Part shown: piece after piece, positions 18,054-26,551 of the stretch
Layout of the letters: the number at the start of each line of letters is the position of its first letter
Position numbering within the stretch: position 1 is the first letter of the stretch
Source of the DNA: Vreelandella glaciei
Lineage (GTDB): Bacteria; Pseudomonadota; Gammaproteobacteria; Pseudomonadales; Halomonadaceae
DNA: 64,000 bases
Reading direction: 5' to 3'
NCBI RefSeq assembly: GCF_013415125.1
Contig: NZ_JACCDE010000023.1
Coordinates: 23,075-87,074 of the forward strand
The notes under the pieces: model-generated
What the model saw: the letters and a program-made list of their open reading frames with translations, nothing else
What the model was told of the DNA's origin: nothing
The model's database searches: none
Program-made: the position numbers and the translations under genes

Positions 18054-18745
18054 CCCTCCGGCTGATACTTATAGCCGACACCATATACCGAGCGAATGAT
18101 TTCGAGTTCAGGGAGCGCTTCGTGGATCTTTTTGCGCAGTTTTTTGATGTGGCTGTCCACGGTGCGCTCTGAGACGATGCGGTTATCGCGGTACATGTGA
18201 TCCATCAGCTGTTCGCGGCTGAAGATGCGCCCCGGCGCCTGCATCATTACGCGCAATAACTGAAACTCCACCGCGGTCAGGCCCAGGTCCTGACCGTGGG
18301 CGAGGGCTTGCCAGCCGTCTTCGTTTAAAACCACCGGGGCGTTTTGTACTTCACTCGACGCCTCGGCTGCCGCTTGGCTGCGGCGCAGTACGGCTTTGAC
18401 CCGAGCGACGACTTCACGAGGGCTAAACGGCTTGCAGATATAGTCATCGGCACCTAGCTCCAGTCCCAGCAGGCGGTCGACCTCTTCTACCTTGGCGGTG
18501 ACCATTATAAGTGCAATGGAGGGCCACAGCTGGCGAATTTCCCGGCTCAGAGTGAGGCCATCTTTACCCGGCAGCATAATATCGAGCAGTACCAGGGCAG
18601 GGGAGTGCTGCTCCAGCCACGGCATCACTTCATCCCCGTGGCCCAGGGTCGTCACCTCGAAGCCATGGGTGGTTAAGTAGTCCGCCATCAGGCGGGCAAT
18701 TTTCGGTTCATCCTCGACAACGAGCAAAGAGGCAGCATGAGACAT
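18050..18745 (-). CDS. baeR: OmpR-family response regulator, BaeR-like
   Basis: 231 residues from ATG 18745; an in-frame ATG at 18781 would add 12 residues without a ribosome site. The REC domain begins with LLVVEDEPKIARL, with phosphoacceptor in LVLLDIMLPGKDGLTL and KPFSPREVVARVKAVLRR. The winged-helix domain ends with SERTVDSHIKKLRKKIHE and IRSVYGVGYKY. The VTAKVEEVDRLLGLELGADDYICKPFSPREVVARVK region (shown in pieces) is close to E. coli BaeR, which controls RND drug efflux in envelope stress. It lies 74 bases after baeS at the end of an RND operon. Confidence 0.87.
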   Translation of the reverse strand: MSHAASLLVVEDEPKIARLMADYLTTHGFEVTTLGHGDEVMPWLEQHSPALVLLDIMLPGKDGLTLSREIRQLWPSIALIMVTAKVEEVDRLLGLELGADDYICKPFSPREVVARVKAVLRRSQAAAEASSEVQNAPVVLNEDGWQALAHGQDLGLTAVEFQLLRVMMQAPGRIFSREQLMDHMYRDNRIVSERTVDSHIKKLRKKIHEALPELEIIRSVYGVGYKYQPEG

Positions 18746-18819
18746 AGCGGTAGACTCGCTTAGCAGTGAACGGGAAAGCATGGCTTAAAACAGTTTTTAA
18801 ACACGAACTCTGAAAAACA

Positions 18820-20226
18820 TTAATTAGCGGCCAACAGAGGAAAGCGCAGCGTCCAGCGCAGCCCACCTAGCGTTGAGGTAGAGGGCGTCAGCGTTGCACC
18901 ATGGGCATTTACCAAGGCGCTCGCAATAGAGAGCCCTAGACCGCTGCCGCCACTAGCACGGCTGCGTGATCCTTCCACTCGATAGAGTCGCTCGGTCAAA
19001 CGGGCCAGCTCACCTTCCGGTACCCCCGGCGCACTATCTTCCCAAGTGACCACCGCTTCCCCTTGTTGAGTCGTGAGCGTAACACGCAGCTCTCCCGGCG
19101 GCTGAGTGTAAGCGCAGCTGTTATCCAACAGGTTGTTCCACAGCTGGCGCAGACGCTGGGCATCGCCACGAATCATAATGCCAGGCTCGATCTGTTCGGT
19201 CAGCGTTAAACCGCTGTCCATTAACCAGCGGTCAGCGTCAGCCAGACGGCTAGCGAGACAGTCGCTAAGATCCATCGGGGCCAGCTGTATATCCAACGCG
19301 CCCGCGTCGCTTTGGGAAAGCAGGCGTAAATCTGCCACCAAACGCTCTAGTTGACCCACCTCTTGGGCGAGCGAGCCGAGGTTCTCTTGATTCAGGGGTC
19401 GAATGCCATCCTGCATGGCTTCGATCTCTCCGCGCAGCACCGCCAGCGGCGTGCGCAGCTCATGGGCCGTATCGGACACCCAGCGGGCGCGGGCATCACG
19501 GCTGGCTTCCAGCGTGGCAGCAAGCACATTGAAATCCCGCGCCAGGCGCGAGAGCTCGTCGCGGCCGCGTTCCGGTAGCCGGGTGTGGTAGTCGCCTTCG
19601 GTAAGGCGCAGCGTGGCGCCGGCCAATGCCCGGGTACGACGCCCCAGCCACCAGGAAAGCCCGCCCGCCAGTAGCAATGAAGCAACGCAGAGTGATATGA
19701 CGATAAGCACCAGATTACGCTGCTGACGCTCCAGAAAGCGGCTCTCCATGCGCTCCATCATTTCCCGAGGCGGCCGGAAACCCAGCGAACCGATAGTGGT
19801 TTCACCGCTTTGCAGCGTTAGCCAATGCCAGTTGCCCGAGTTTTCGCGCCCGCTGTGGGGCGGCACGACAAAGCGTCCATCCGCTGCGCGAAGGCTAAAA
19901 TCCCGCGCTTCGCCAAGCGGTGAGGGGCGGTCGCGATGCTCCTGGCCAAGCTCAAAACGAACAATAAACGGCCAGCGTTCCGGTGACTGCTCCAGCCACT
20001 CCCAGCTCTGCTGGGTTTCCCAGCGTGTGACAAGACCGTCTGCTAGCAGCGTGGCGCGGCGCTCTTGGGCTTGGTTGAGATAGTCGAGAAAGCCACGGTC
20101 AATACTGTAGGAGACGGCCAGAAACATACTGGCTGAGATGGCCACATTGACGCTTAGGATAATCACAAACAGCTTCAGGCCCAGCCGAGAGGGCCGCCAT
20201 TGGCGTATCGCGGTGAGCACTGCCAT
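18820..20226 (-). CDS. baeS: Sensor histidine kinase, BaeS-like
   Basis: 468 residues. Membrane helix at about 17-40, a periplasmic sensor that opens with RGFLDYLNQAQERR as in BaeS, a second helix at about 175-195, then HAMP (RLTEGDYHTRLPERGRDELSRLARDFN in pieces). H-box WVSDTAHELRTPLAVLRGEIEAM, N-box LWNNLLDNSCAYTQPPGELRV, G1 EDSAPGVPEGEL and G2 GSGLGLSIASALV follow. The start codon overlaps the RND permease stop (TAATG), so the kinase is translationally coupled to the pump it probably controls through BaeR. Confidence 0.88.
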   Translation of the reverse strand: MAVLTAIRQWRPSRLGLKLFVIILSVNVAISASMFLAVSYSIDRGFLDYLNQAQERRATLLADGLVTRWETQQSWEWLEQSPERWPFIVRFELGQEHRDRPSPLGEARDFSLRAADGRFVVPPHSGRENSGNWHWLTLQSGETTIGSLGFRPPREMMERMESRFLERQQRNLVLIVISLCVASLLLAGGLSWWLGRRTRALAGATLRLTEGDYHTRLPERGRDELSRLARDFNVLAATLEASRDARARWVSDTAHELRTPLAVLRGEIEAMQDGIRPLNQENLGSLAQEVGQLERLVADLRLLSQSDAGALDIQLAPMDLSDCLASRLADADRWLMDSGLTLTEQIEPGIMIRGDAQRLRQLWNNLLDNSCAYTQPPGELRVTLTTQQGEAVVTWEDSAPGVPEGELARLTERLYRVEGSRSRASGGSGLGLSIASALVNAHGATLTPSTSTLGGLRWTLRFPLLAAN

Positions 20227-23200
20227 TAATGAGCTCCCTCTTCTTGACTCGATTTGTTGTCGCTCGATTTGTTGCTGGGTGAGGGCTGACGCGGGGCACT
20301 AAGCCGTTCGCGAACATTCTCCATGCCCAGATAGAGGCAGGGCACCAGAATTAACAGAATAGCCGTTGCGAACAGCATGCCAAAACCTAGCGAAATCGCC
20401 ATAGGAATCATAAAGCGTGCTTGCCGCGAGGTTTCCAAGATCATGGGTGCCAAGCCCAAGAAGGTCGTCAGCGTGGTCATCATAATCGGCCGTAAACGGC
20501 GAGTAGCCGCCGCCACGATGGCGCCCCGGGCATCCATGCCTTCGCGGCGTTTACGGTTGGCGTAGTCAATCAGCACCAGCGCATCGTTGATCACCACGCC
20601 AGAGAGCGCGAGCATGCCCAGCAAACTGATAATCGAAAGCCCGAAACCCATAATCATATGGCCGGCCACTGCACCGACAATGCCGAAGGGAATGGCGGCC
20701 AACACCAGCAGCGGCTGCAAATAGCTACGGAACGGAATGGCGAGCAGGGCGTAAAGAGCGGCAATCATTAACCACATGGAGGTCTTGAGCGTGGCCAAGT
20801 TGTCGGCGGTGTCCTGCTGACGACCGCCCATGCTGACCTCAAGCCCTGGCCAGGTTGCTTCAAGGTTGGGGAACACCTCTTCCTGCAGCGTTGCCAGTAC
20901 CTGGTTAATGGCCAGATCGCTTTCTGAGTCGGCGGTCACGGTAATAATGCGTCGCCCGTTAATGCGCTCAAGACTGCTAGAGGCCTGACTGATGGTGATG
21001 TCGGCTACCCGTGAAAGTGGCACGCTGAGGTCATCAGGCGTGCGCACCGGCATGCGGTAGAGCTCATTCAGGCTGTCTCGGTTGTCGTTGGGCAGACGAA
21101 CCTCAACGCTGATTTCGCTGCGCCCGACGTACTGTTCAAGTGCCGTGGCACCTTGAAGAGGCCCGCGTAGCGCTTCGGCTAAATTGCTGCCTGTGAGCCC
21201 CAGCGCGCGGCCTTCGGCAGAGAGACGCATCTCTAACTGCGGTTTACCGTCGCCCAGGCCGCTGTCGATATCGGTGAGTCCATAGCCGCCCAATGTTTCC
21301 GCCAAGCGTTCGGCGGCGGCTTCCAATACCTGCGTGTCCGGGTGGGAAAGGCGAAGGCTGAGCGCCGCGCCGCTGCCGGGGCCGCCGACATCAGCCTCAA
21401 AACGCACTGACTGGGCACCGAGTAAATCGCCGGTTAAGTCGCGCCACTCCCGGGCAATGCGCGACGGTGGCCAAGCCTCTAAACTCTCGCTGGCAATATC
21501 CAAACGCACTTCCAGGCTTTCGCCGTCCAGGCGACTGCGCGAGCTACTAAAGCTGAGTGTTTCTTCGCGCTCGCTGAGGACATCGGCGGCGTCGAGCAGC
21601 TGTTGGCTAAGCTCACGGCTGACGCTGATATTGCTGCCAATGGGCAGCGTTACCGTTGCCTGCACCTGATCCGATTCGACCCGTGGCATCAGGGAAAAGC
21701 CCAAACGCCCGCTCATTGCCCAGGAGAGGGCGATCAATAGAATGGCGATGCCCAGCGAAATGCTTAGCAGGCGCTGGTTTAGCGCGCGTTGCAGAAACGG
21801 CTCGAACTGACGATAGGTGAAGTGGTGCAAGCCACCCTGGAGGCGCTGGCGAAGTGACTCAAGCGGACGCTGCCACGCCGGGGTTTGGCGCGGTTTTCGG
21901 CTATGCGCTAAGTGGGCAGGCAGTATGACGAGCGCTTCTAGCCAGGAGATCAGAAAGACGGTCACCACCACCACCGGGACCGTGGCAAAAATTAGCCCTA
22001 AAAAGCCGGGTAAAAACAGCAGCGGCAGGAAAGCGACGATATTGGACAGAATCGCAAACGTGAGCGGCGTGGCGATCTCGCTGGCGCCTTTCACCGCTGC
22101 ATCGCGCAGCGAGTAGCCCTCTTCCCGGTAGCTGTAGATATTTTCGCCAACGATAATGGCGTCATCCACCACGATCCCTAGGGCGATAATAAAGGCGAAC
22201 ATCGACATCATGTTGAGCGAGACGCCGATCCAGGGCAGAAACAGCATGGCGCCCAGAAACGCCGTCGGAATGCCCAGGGTGACCCAGAAGGCTAACCGTG
22301 CTTCCAGAAACAGCGCCATGAGTACCAATACCAGCGCTAAGCCCATCCAGGCATTTTTTAACAGCAGGCTAAGACGGTCTTCGTAAACTTCTGAGCTGTC
22401 GCGGGAAATATCCAGGCTGACGCCTTCCGGCATACCTTCCCGCAAGCGCTCAAGCTCTCCGTTGACCGCTTCAGAGATACTGGTCGGGGTCTGGTCGCCA
22501 ATCTGGTAAACATCCACAGAGAGGCCGGGCTGACCGTTATAGAACTCCTCGCGATCGGTCTCGGCAAAACCGTCACTGACCCTGGCGATCTCACCGAGTG
22601 TAATCGGAGCGCCCTGAGTGCTGGTGAGTATCGGCAGCTCTGCAAAGGCTTCAGCGCTGTTGCGCCGCCCTTGATAGCGAGTTAGCCACTCGCCTTCGGC
22701 CGTTGTTAGCTGACCACTGGCAAGGTCAAGCGCCTCTTCGGCGATGCGGCTGGCCAACGCCTGATGGTCGAGACCAAAGCGCTCGATGGCCTCTTCATCC
22801 AGATGGACTTGAATCTCCCGCTCGCGGTTGCCGGAAAGCTCAGCGCGGGAAATGCCCGATGTGGCTTGCAACTCGCCGCGTACATCTTCAGCCGCATCGT
22901 GGAGTGCCTCTAGGCCGACCTGGCCATAAACTTGCAGGCTGAGCACACTGCGAGAGCGTCCCGCCAGGGTGAAACGCGGTGGATCGGCGGCGCTGGGCAG
23001 CGTGGTGATAGCGTTCACTGCCTGCTGAATATCCTGATAGGCGCGCATGACATCAATGCCGTCAATCAGCGTAGCGCTGACGTTGGCGCTGCCTTCGCTG
23101 GCCGTCGCGGTGAGCTCATCAATGCCTTCGACATCGGCAATTGCGGCTTCCACCGGTAGCAGCAGGCTCTGTTCAACATCTTCCGGCGTGGCGCCGGGAT

Positions 23201-23363
23201 AGCTAATCGTGACTTGGACGACTTCGGTGTCGAATTCGGGGAATACTTCCTTTTTAATCGCCAGCGATGCCATTAAGCCACCGACGATAAACAGCACCAT
23301 CAATAAGTTAGGCGCTACCCCGTGGTCGACCATCCATGCCAGTGGGCCACGTGGCGTCTTCAT
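20226..23363 (-). CDS. RND efflux permease (AcrB/HAE1-type)
   Basis: 1045 residues, the normal RND length, with two repeats of six membrane helices and two large periplasmic loops. Diagnostic segments: VFPEFDTEVVQVTISYPGA near the N-terminus, GIVVDDAIIVGENIY with the paired Asp of the proton relay (about residue 400), and GVVINDALVLIDYANRKRREG in the second half. It exports drugs or toxic compounds from the inner membrane with the MFP encoded just upstream. The two genes overlap by 4 bases (ATGA). No outer-membrane channel gene is in the operon, so a TolC-type protein from elsewhere is presumably shared. Confidence 0.93.
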   Translation of the reverse strand: MKTPRGPLAWMVDHGVAPNLLMVLFIVGGLMASLAIKKEVFPEFDTEVVQVTISYPGATPEDVEQSLLLPVEAAIADVEGIDELTATASEGSANVSATLIDGIDVMRAYQDIQQAVNAITTLPSAADPPRFTLAGRSRSVLSLQVYGQVGLEALHDAAEDVRGELQATSGISRAELSGNREREIQVHLDEEAIERFGLDHQALASRIAEEALDLASGQLTTAEGEWLTRYQGRRNSAEAFAELPILTSTQGAPITLGEIARVSDGFAETDREEFYNGQPGLSVDVYQIGDQTPTSISEAVNGELERLREGMPEGVSLDISRDSSEVYEDRLSLLLKNAWMGLALVLVLMALFLEARLAFWVTLGIPTAFLGAMLFLPWIGVSLNMMSMFAFIIALGIVVDDAIIVGENIYSYREEGYSLRDAAVKGASEIATPLTFAILSNIVAFLPLLFLPGFLGLIFATVPVVVVTVFLISWLEALVILPAHLAHSRKPRQTPAWQRPLESLRQRLQGGLHHFTYRQFEPFLQRALNQRLLSISLGIAILLIALSWAMSGRLGFSLMPRVESDQVQATVTLPIGSNISVSRELSQQLLDAADVLSEREETLSFSSSRSRLDGESLEVRLDIASESLEAWPPSRIAREWRDLTGDLLGAQSVRFEADVGGPGSGAALSLRLSHPDTQVLEAAAERLAETLGGYGLTDIDSGLGDGKPQLEMRLSAEGRALGLTGSNLAEALRGPLQGATALEQYVGRSEISVEVRLPNDNRDSLNELYRMPVRTPDDLSVPLSRVADITISQASSSLERINGRRIITVTADSESDLAINQVLATLQEEVFPNLEATWPGLEVSMGGRQQDTADNLATLKTSMWLMIAALYALLAIPFRSYLQPLLVLAAIPFGIVGAVAGHMIMGFGLSIISLLGMLALSGVVINDALVLIDYANRKRREGMDARGAIVAAATRRLRPIMMTTLTTFLGLAPMILETSRQARFMIPMAISLGFGMLFATAILLILVPCLYLGMENVRERLSAPRQPSPSNKSSDNKSSQEEGAH

Positions 23364-24586
23364 GATTCATCTCCCGGTTCATCTCCCGCTTGGGCCGGGG
23401 TGTCGTTGGGCCGACGAATGCGCACGAGTTGGCCTTCTCGAGGCTGGGCCAAGCCCGCGGTGACGACCTGCTGGCCGGTTTCCAGACCGCTACGAATCAA
23501 GGCGTCATCTTCCCCGCGATAAGCCAGCGTGACCGGCGTTCGGCGCAGGCGATTCTCCTCGTCGACTCGCCACGTAACATCCCCTGGGCGAAGCGCGGCA
23601 GAGGGCAGTGATATCAGCTGCTCTTGAATAGCGGGTTGAAAGGACGCACGTAGCACATCGCCCAGACGCAGGGCCGGGCCGTCGCTCTCTAGCGCCAAGG
23701 GGTCGCTCACTGCGATGAGTAGCTGTGCCTGCAGGCCATTCTCTTCCAGGCTGGGCAACATCGACACCAGCGTGCCTTCACGTGTGGCGCCTTCGGGCCA
23801 GCCGCGGCTGGTTAACGTCACGCTACTGCCCGCTTCCAGCCACTCCATCCACTCACCGGGTAGTGAGGCGCGCACCCAAAACTGCTCGACGCCCACCAGG
23901 TGCAATACCTCGGTGCCTTGACTGAGCAGACTGCCAGCGCCGACCAAGCGCTCCTGTACTATGGCCCGCCAGGGAGCGGTGAGGGTTGCGCGCTCAACAT
24001 TCAGTGCTGCCTGGTCGCGGGCCACGCGTGCTTGGGTGAGTTCAGCTTGTGCTTGGCGCAGCTGTGGTTCACGCAAAACCAGGGCTTGGCGTTCGGCGGA
24101 GAGTTGGCGACCAAAGGATTCGTATTCACTACGGGCGCGCTGCTGCTCTGCCTGCTCTAAAGCAAGTAGCGCCTGGGCATTAGCCAGCTGCGCTTGAGCA
24201 TCTTCAAGCGTAAGCGCCAGATCGGCTTGATCGATAAACGCCACGGCGGCGTCTTGCTCGACGACCTGGCCGGGAACAACGCCATCAGCGAAACGCTCAA
24301 GCTGCCCTGCTACGCGGCTTGCCAGCATTGTCTCCTGCTCTGCCTCAACGCGACCAAAGCCATAAAGATTAGGGGCCTGAGTGCTCGCGGACACGGTCAT
24401 TACGTCTACCATGGTAGGTAGAGGTTCCGGCGGCGCTGTGCGCGCAATGCGGGGTGGCTGAGATATAATCCACCAAGCGAGCACAAGGGTGCCGACAAGA
24501 ATCAACAGCGCAGCTACGGCACCTAACCGAACGCGGCCTCGTTGATAAGACGAGTGAGGGGAAGAGAGGGAGCGTTTTGGTGTCAT
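23360..24586 (-). CDS. RND efflux membrane-fusion (periplasmic adaptor) protein
   Basis: 408 residues with one N-terminal membrane anchor (about 22-43: AVAALLILVGTLVLAWWII), the lipoyl halves (VDVMTVSASTQAPN, TLTAPWRAIVQERLVGAGSLLS), a helical hairpin rich in Gln and Ala (about 115-185) and beta-barrel domain. It bridges the RND permease and an outer-membrane channel. It is the first gene of the MFP-RND-BaeS-BaeR operon. The start lacks a clear ribosome site, so the exact N-terminus is not certain. Confidence 0.9.
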   Translation of the reverse strand: MTPKRSLSSPHSSYQRGRVRLGAVAALLILVGTLVLAWWIISQPPRIARTAPPEPLPTMVDVMTVSASTQAPNLYGFGRVEAEQETMLASRVAGQLERFADGVVPGQVVEQDAAVAFIDQADLALTLEDAQAQLANAQALLALEQAEQQRARSEYESFGRQLSAERQALVLREPQLRQAQAELTQARVARDQAALNVERATLTAPWRAIVQERLVGAGSLLSQGTEVLHLVGVEQFWVRASLPGEWMEWLEAGSSVTLTSRGWPEGATREGTLVSMLPSLEENGLQAQLLIAVSDPLALESDGPALRLGDVLRASFQPAIQEQLISLPSAALRPGDVTWRVDEENRLRRTPVTLAYRGEDDALIRSGLETGQQVVTAGLAQPREGQLVRIRRPNDTPAQAGDEPGDES

Positions 24587-24708
24587 TACCGCGCGTCATC
24601 CGTTGGCTAGGGCGAAAATCCCAGAAAAATAAGCGTATGATGCTAGCATCACGCATTGTTAAGCAGCGATTAGTCAAACAATGTGCAAATAACATGTAAT
24701 TAACATTT

Positions 24709-24758
24709 ACTTGGCACTCAATCATTTGGCTTTTACTTACTTGGCTTTCACTCATTTG
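24709..24758. repeat. 15-base tandem repeat in the efflux/TetR divergent promoter
   Basis: Three units plus a partial fourth with a strict 15-base step start at 24709, 24724, 24739 and 24754. The shared pattern is A(C/T)TTGGC followed by a variable pyrimidine-rich part; the first unit is ACTTGGCACTCAATC and the third ACTTGGCTTTCACTC. The array lies between the divergent MFP and TetR genes. Confidence 0.65.
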
Positions 24759-24765
24759 ATAGTAA

Positions 24766-24781
24766 TAGACTGACTGGTCTA
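24766..24781. promoter_or_regulatory. Probable TetR-family operator
   Basis: TAGACTGACTGGTCTA has perfect 5-base outer arms (TAGAC and GTCTA). It is 10 bases in front of the TetR gene start, which itself has almost no ribosome site. The TAGAC...GTCTA form is common for operators of the NemR-like TetR group. Autoregulation and control of the divergent efflux operon are inferred. Confidence 0.65.
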
Positions 24782-24791
24782 CTTTAAGTAT

Positions 24792-25385
24792 ATGAAAAAC
24801 AATGTAACCCGCGACAAATTAATTGATAGTGGCGCCGAGCTGATTAGTCAGCAAGGCTACAACGCGACGGGTATTAATGCCGTTTTAAAGGCCTGCGGTG
24901 TACCCAAGGGCTCCTTCTATCACTACTTCTCCAGCAAAGAGGATTTCGGGCTGGCGGTGATTGAGCGCTTTGCGGCTACTTATGACGAAACGCTGGTGGC
25001 ACTGCTGGAAGACGGTGAGACGGCACCACTTGAGCGCCTGAAACGGTACTTCGCAGCAGGCCGTGACCATATGCACGAGTGCGATCATGCCACGGGCTGC
25101 TTGATTGGCAACCTTGGCCAAGAGCTTTCGGGCCAGAGCGACACCTTCCGCGATGCGTTAAACCTCGTGCTACAGCGCTGGGAACAGCGCTTCGTGCGCT
25201 GCCTGCAGGATGCACAGGCGCGGGGTGATATTGCCAGCCACACCGCACCCGAGGCGCTCGCCAGCTTTATTCTCACCGGTTGGGAAGGTGCCATTCTGCG
25301 TGCCAAAACGCTTAAATCCGTCGAGCCGATGGAGCAGTTTGAAACGATCCTGTTTCAGCAAGTACTGGTACGCCCATCGCCATAG
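24792..25385 (+). CDS. TetR/AcrR-family transcriptional regulator, NemR-like
   Basis: 197 residues. The N-terminal helix-turn-helix reads LIDSGAELISQQGYNATGINAVLKACGVPKGSFYHYFSSKEDFG (in pieces), the usual TetR recognition segment. A C-terminal ligand domain contains HATGCLIGNLGQELSGQSD, the Cys-containing GCLxGNLxxE motif of the NemR/AcuR-like subgroup, which often responds to electrophiles. It is divergent from the MFP-RND operon and probably represses it, itself, or both; the operator-like palindrome lies immediately upstream. The downstream oxidoreductase gene is convergent. Confidence 0.87.
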   Translation: MKNNVTRDKLIDSGAELISQQGYNATGINAVLKACGVPKGSFYHYFSSKEDFGLAVIERFAATYDETLVALLEDGETAPLERLKRYFAAGRDHMHECDHATGCLIGNLGQELSGQSDTFRDALNLVLQRWEQRFVRCLQDAQARGDIASHTAPEALASFILTGWEGAILRAKTLKSVEPMEQFETILFQQVLVRPSP

Positions 25386-25414
25386 CCAGCGATGGACGTG
25401 ACGTTGAGCGCGTA

Positions 25415-26425
25415 TTAAAAGCCTTCCAAGACCAGTTTGCCAATCGTGCTGTTGCTCTCAATCAGAGCGTGCGCGCGCTTTAAATTCTCGGCGTTAATCG
25501 GGCCCAATACCTCGCCTAGAGTCGTTTTTAGGCGTCCGTCATCGACCATGGTCGATATTTCTGTGAGCAGGTCGTGCTGCTTGGCGAGATCGTCCGTCGC
25601 GAACAGCGGGCGGGTAAACATCAGCTCCCAATGCAGGGACAGACTTTTCATTTTGAGCTTACGCACATCGATCAGCTCCGGGTCATCAATAAGCGCCAGT
25701 TTTCCCTGGGGCTTGAGGGCTTCAAGAATGGCCTCAAAGTGGTGGTCGGTCTGGTTAAGGCTAATCACCATATCCACACCGTCAAAGCCCGCCGCCTTAA
25801 GTTCTTGATCAAGTGGCTGGTGGTGATTAATCACCGCGTCGGCGCCTAGTGACTTCACCCAGGCTTGGCTTGCGGGCCGGGACGCTGTGCCAATGACGGT
25901 AATATCGGTGAGCTGTTTGGCAAGTTGCACCAGGATTGAGCCCACGCCCCCTGCTGCACCAATCACCAACAGGCTTTTGCCTTGGGTATCGCGCATGCCT
26001 AGTTCTAGCCGGTCAAATAGTAGCTCCCAAGCCGTAATCGCGGTCAGCGGAAGCGCAGCGGCCTCCGTGTCAGAAAGGCTTTTCGGCGCTAGGCTGGCGA
26101 TACGCTCATCGACAAGCTGATATTCAGCATTAGAGCCCTGCCGAGCAATATTGCCTGCGTACCACACCCGGTCACCCGGCTGAAAGCGGGTGACCGCGCT
26201 GCCGATGGCATTGACCACGCCCACGGCGTCGTAACCCAGCACGCGCGGCTCGCCGCTTTCAGGCAGGGCGCTACTGCGCACTTTGGCATCCACAGGATTA
26301 ACCGAAACCGCGCTTACCGCGACACGAATGTCGTGGGCGTCAGGCGTGGGTAGGGGGAGCTCAATGGCTTGCAGCGCGTCAGGATGGTCGATGGGCAGAC
26401 TTTGGGTAAAGGCGAACGCCTTCAT
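25415..26425 (-). CDS. Zinc-type alcohol dehydrogenase-like / quinone oxidoreductase
   Basis: 336 residues of the MDR superfamily from ATG 26425, where GAGAGAAC precedes; the longer reading to 26461 lacks a site. N-terminal GroES-like fold (VSAVSVNPVDAKVRS, VLGYDAVGVVNAIGSAVTRFQPGDRVWYAG) and Rossmann fold with LLVIGAAGGVGSILVQLAKQL. No cysteine-rich zinc lobe is present, so this is a zinc-independent NADPH reductase of the ZADH/YogA-like group, likely reducing quinones or enones. It converges on the NemR-like regulator, and such reductases are frequent NemR targets. Confidence 0.87.
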   Translation of the reverse strand: MKAFAFTQSLPIDHPDALQAIELPLPTPDAHDIRVAVSAVSVNPVDAKVRSSALPESGEPRVLGYDAVGVVNAIGSAVTRFQPGDRVWYAGNIARQGSNAEYQLVDERIASLAPKSLSDTEAAALPLTAITAWELLFDRLELGMRDTQGKSLLVIGAAGGVGSILVQLAKQLTDITVIGTASRPASQAWVKSLGADAVINHHQPLDQELKAAGFDGVDMVISLNQTDHHFEAILEALKPQGKLALIDDPELIDVRKLKMKSLSLHWELMFTRPLFATDDLAKQHDLLTEISTMVDDGRLKTTLGEVLGPINAENLKRAHALIESNSTIGKLVLEGF

Positions 26426-26551
26426 AGTAGTTCTCTCGTTAACGATAAGTGGCACCATCATGCCCCGATGTTGTTTTATTAAAAAGAACTCTGCTGCGTA
26501 ATATCAGCGCAGGCTGAATTGAATCGCCATGTCCTAAGTCAGGAGCTCACC

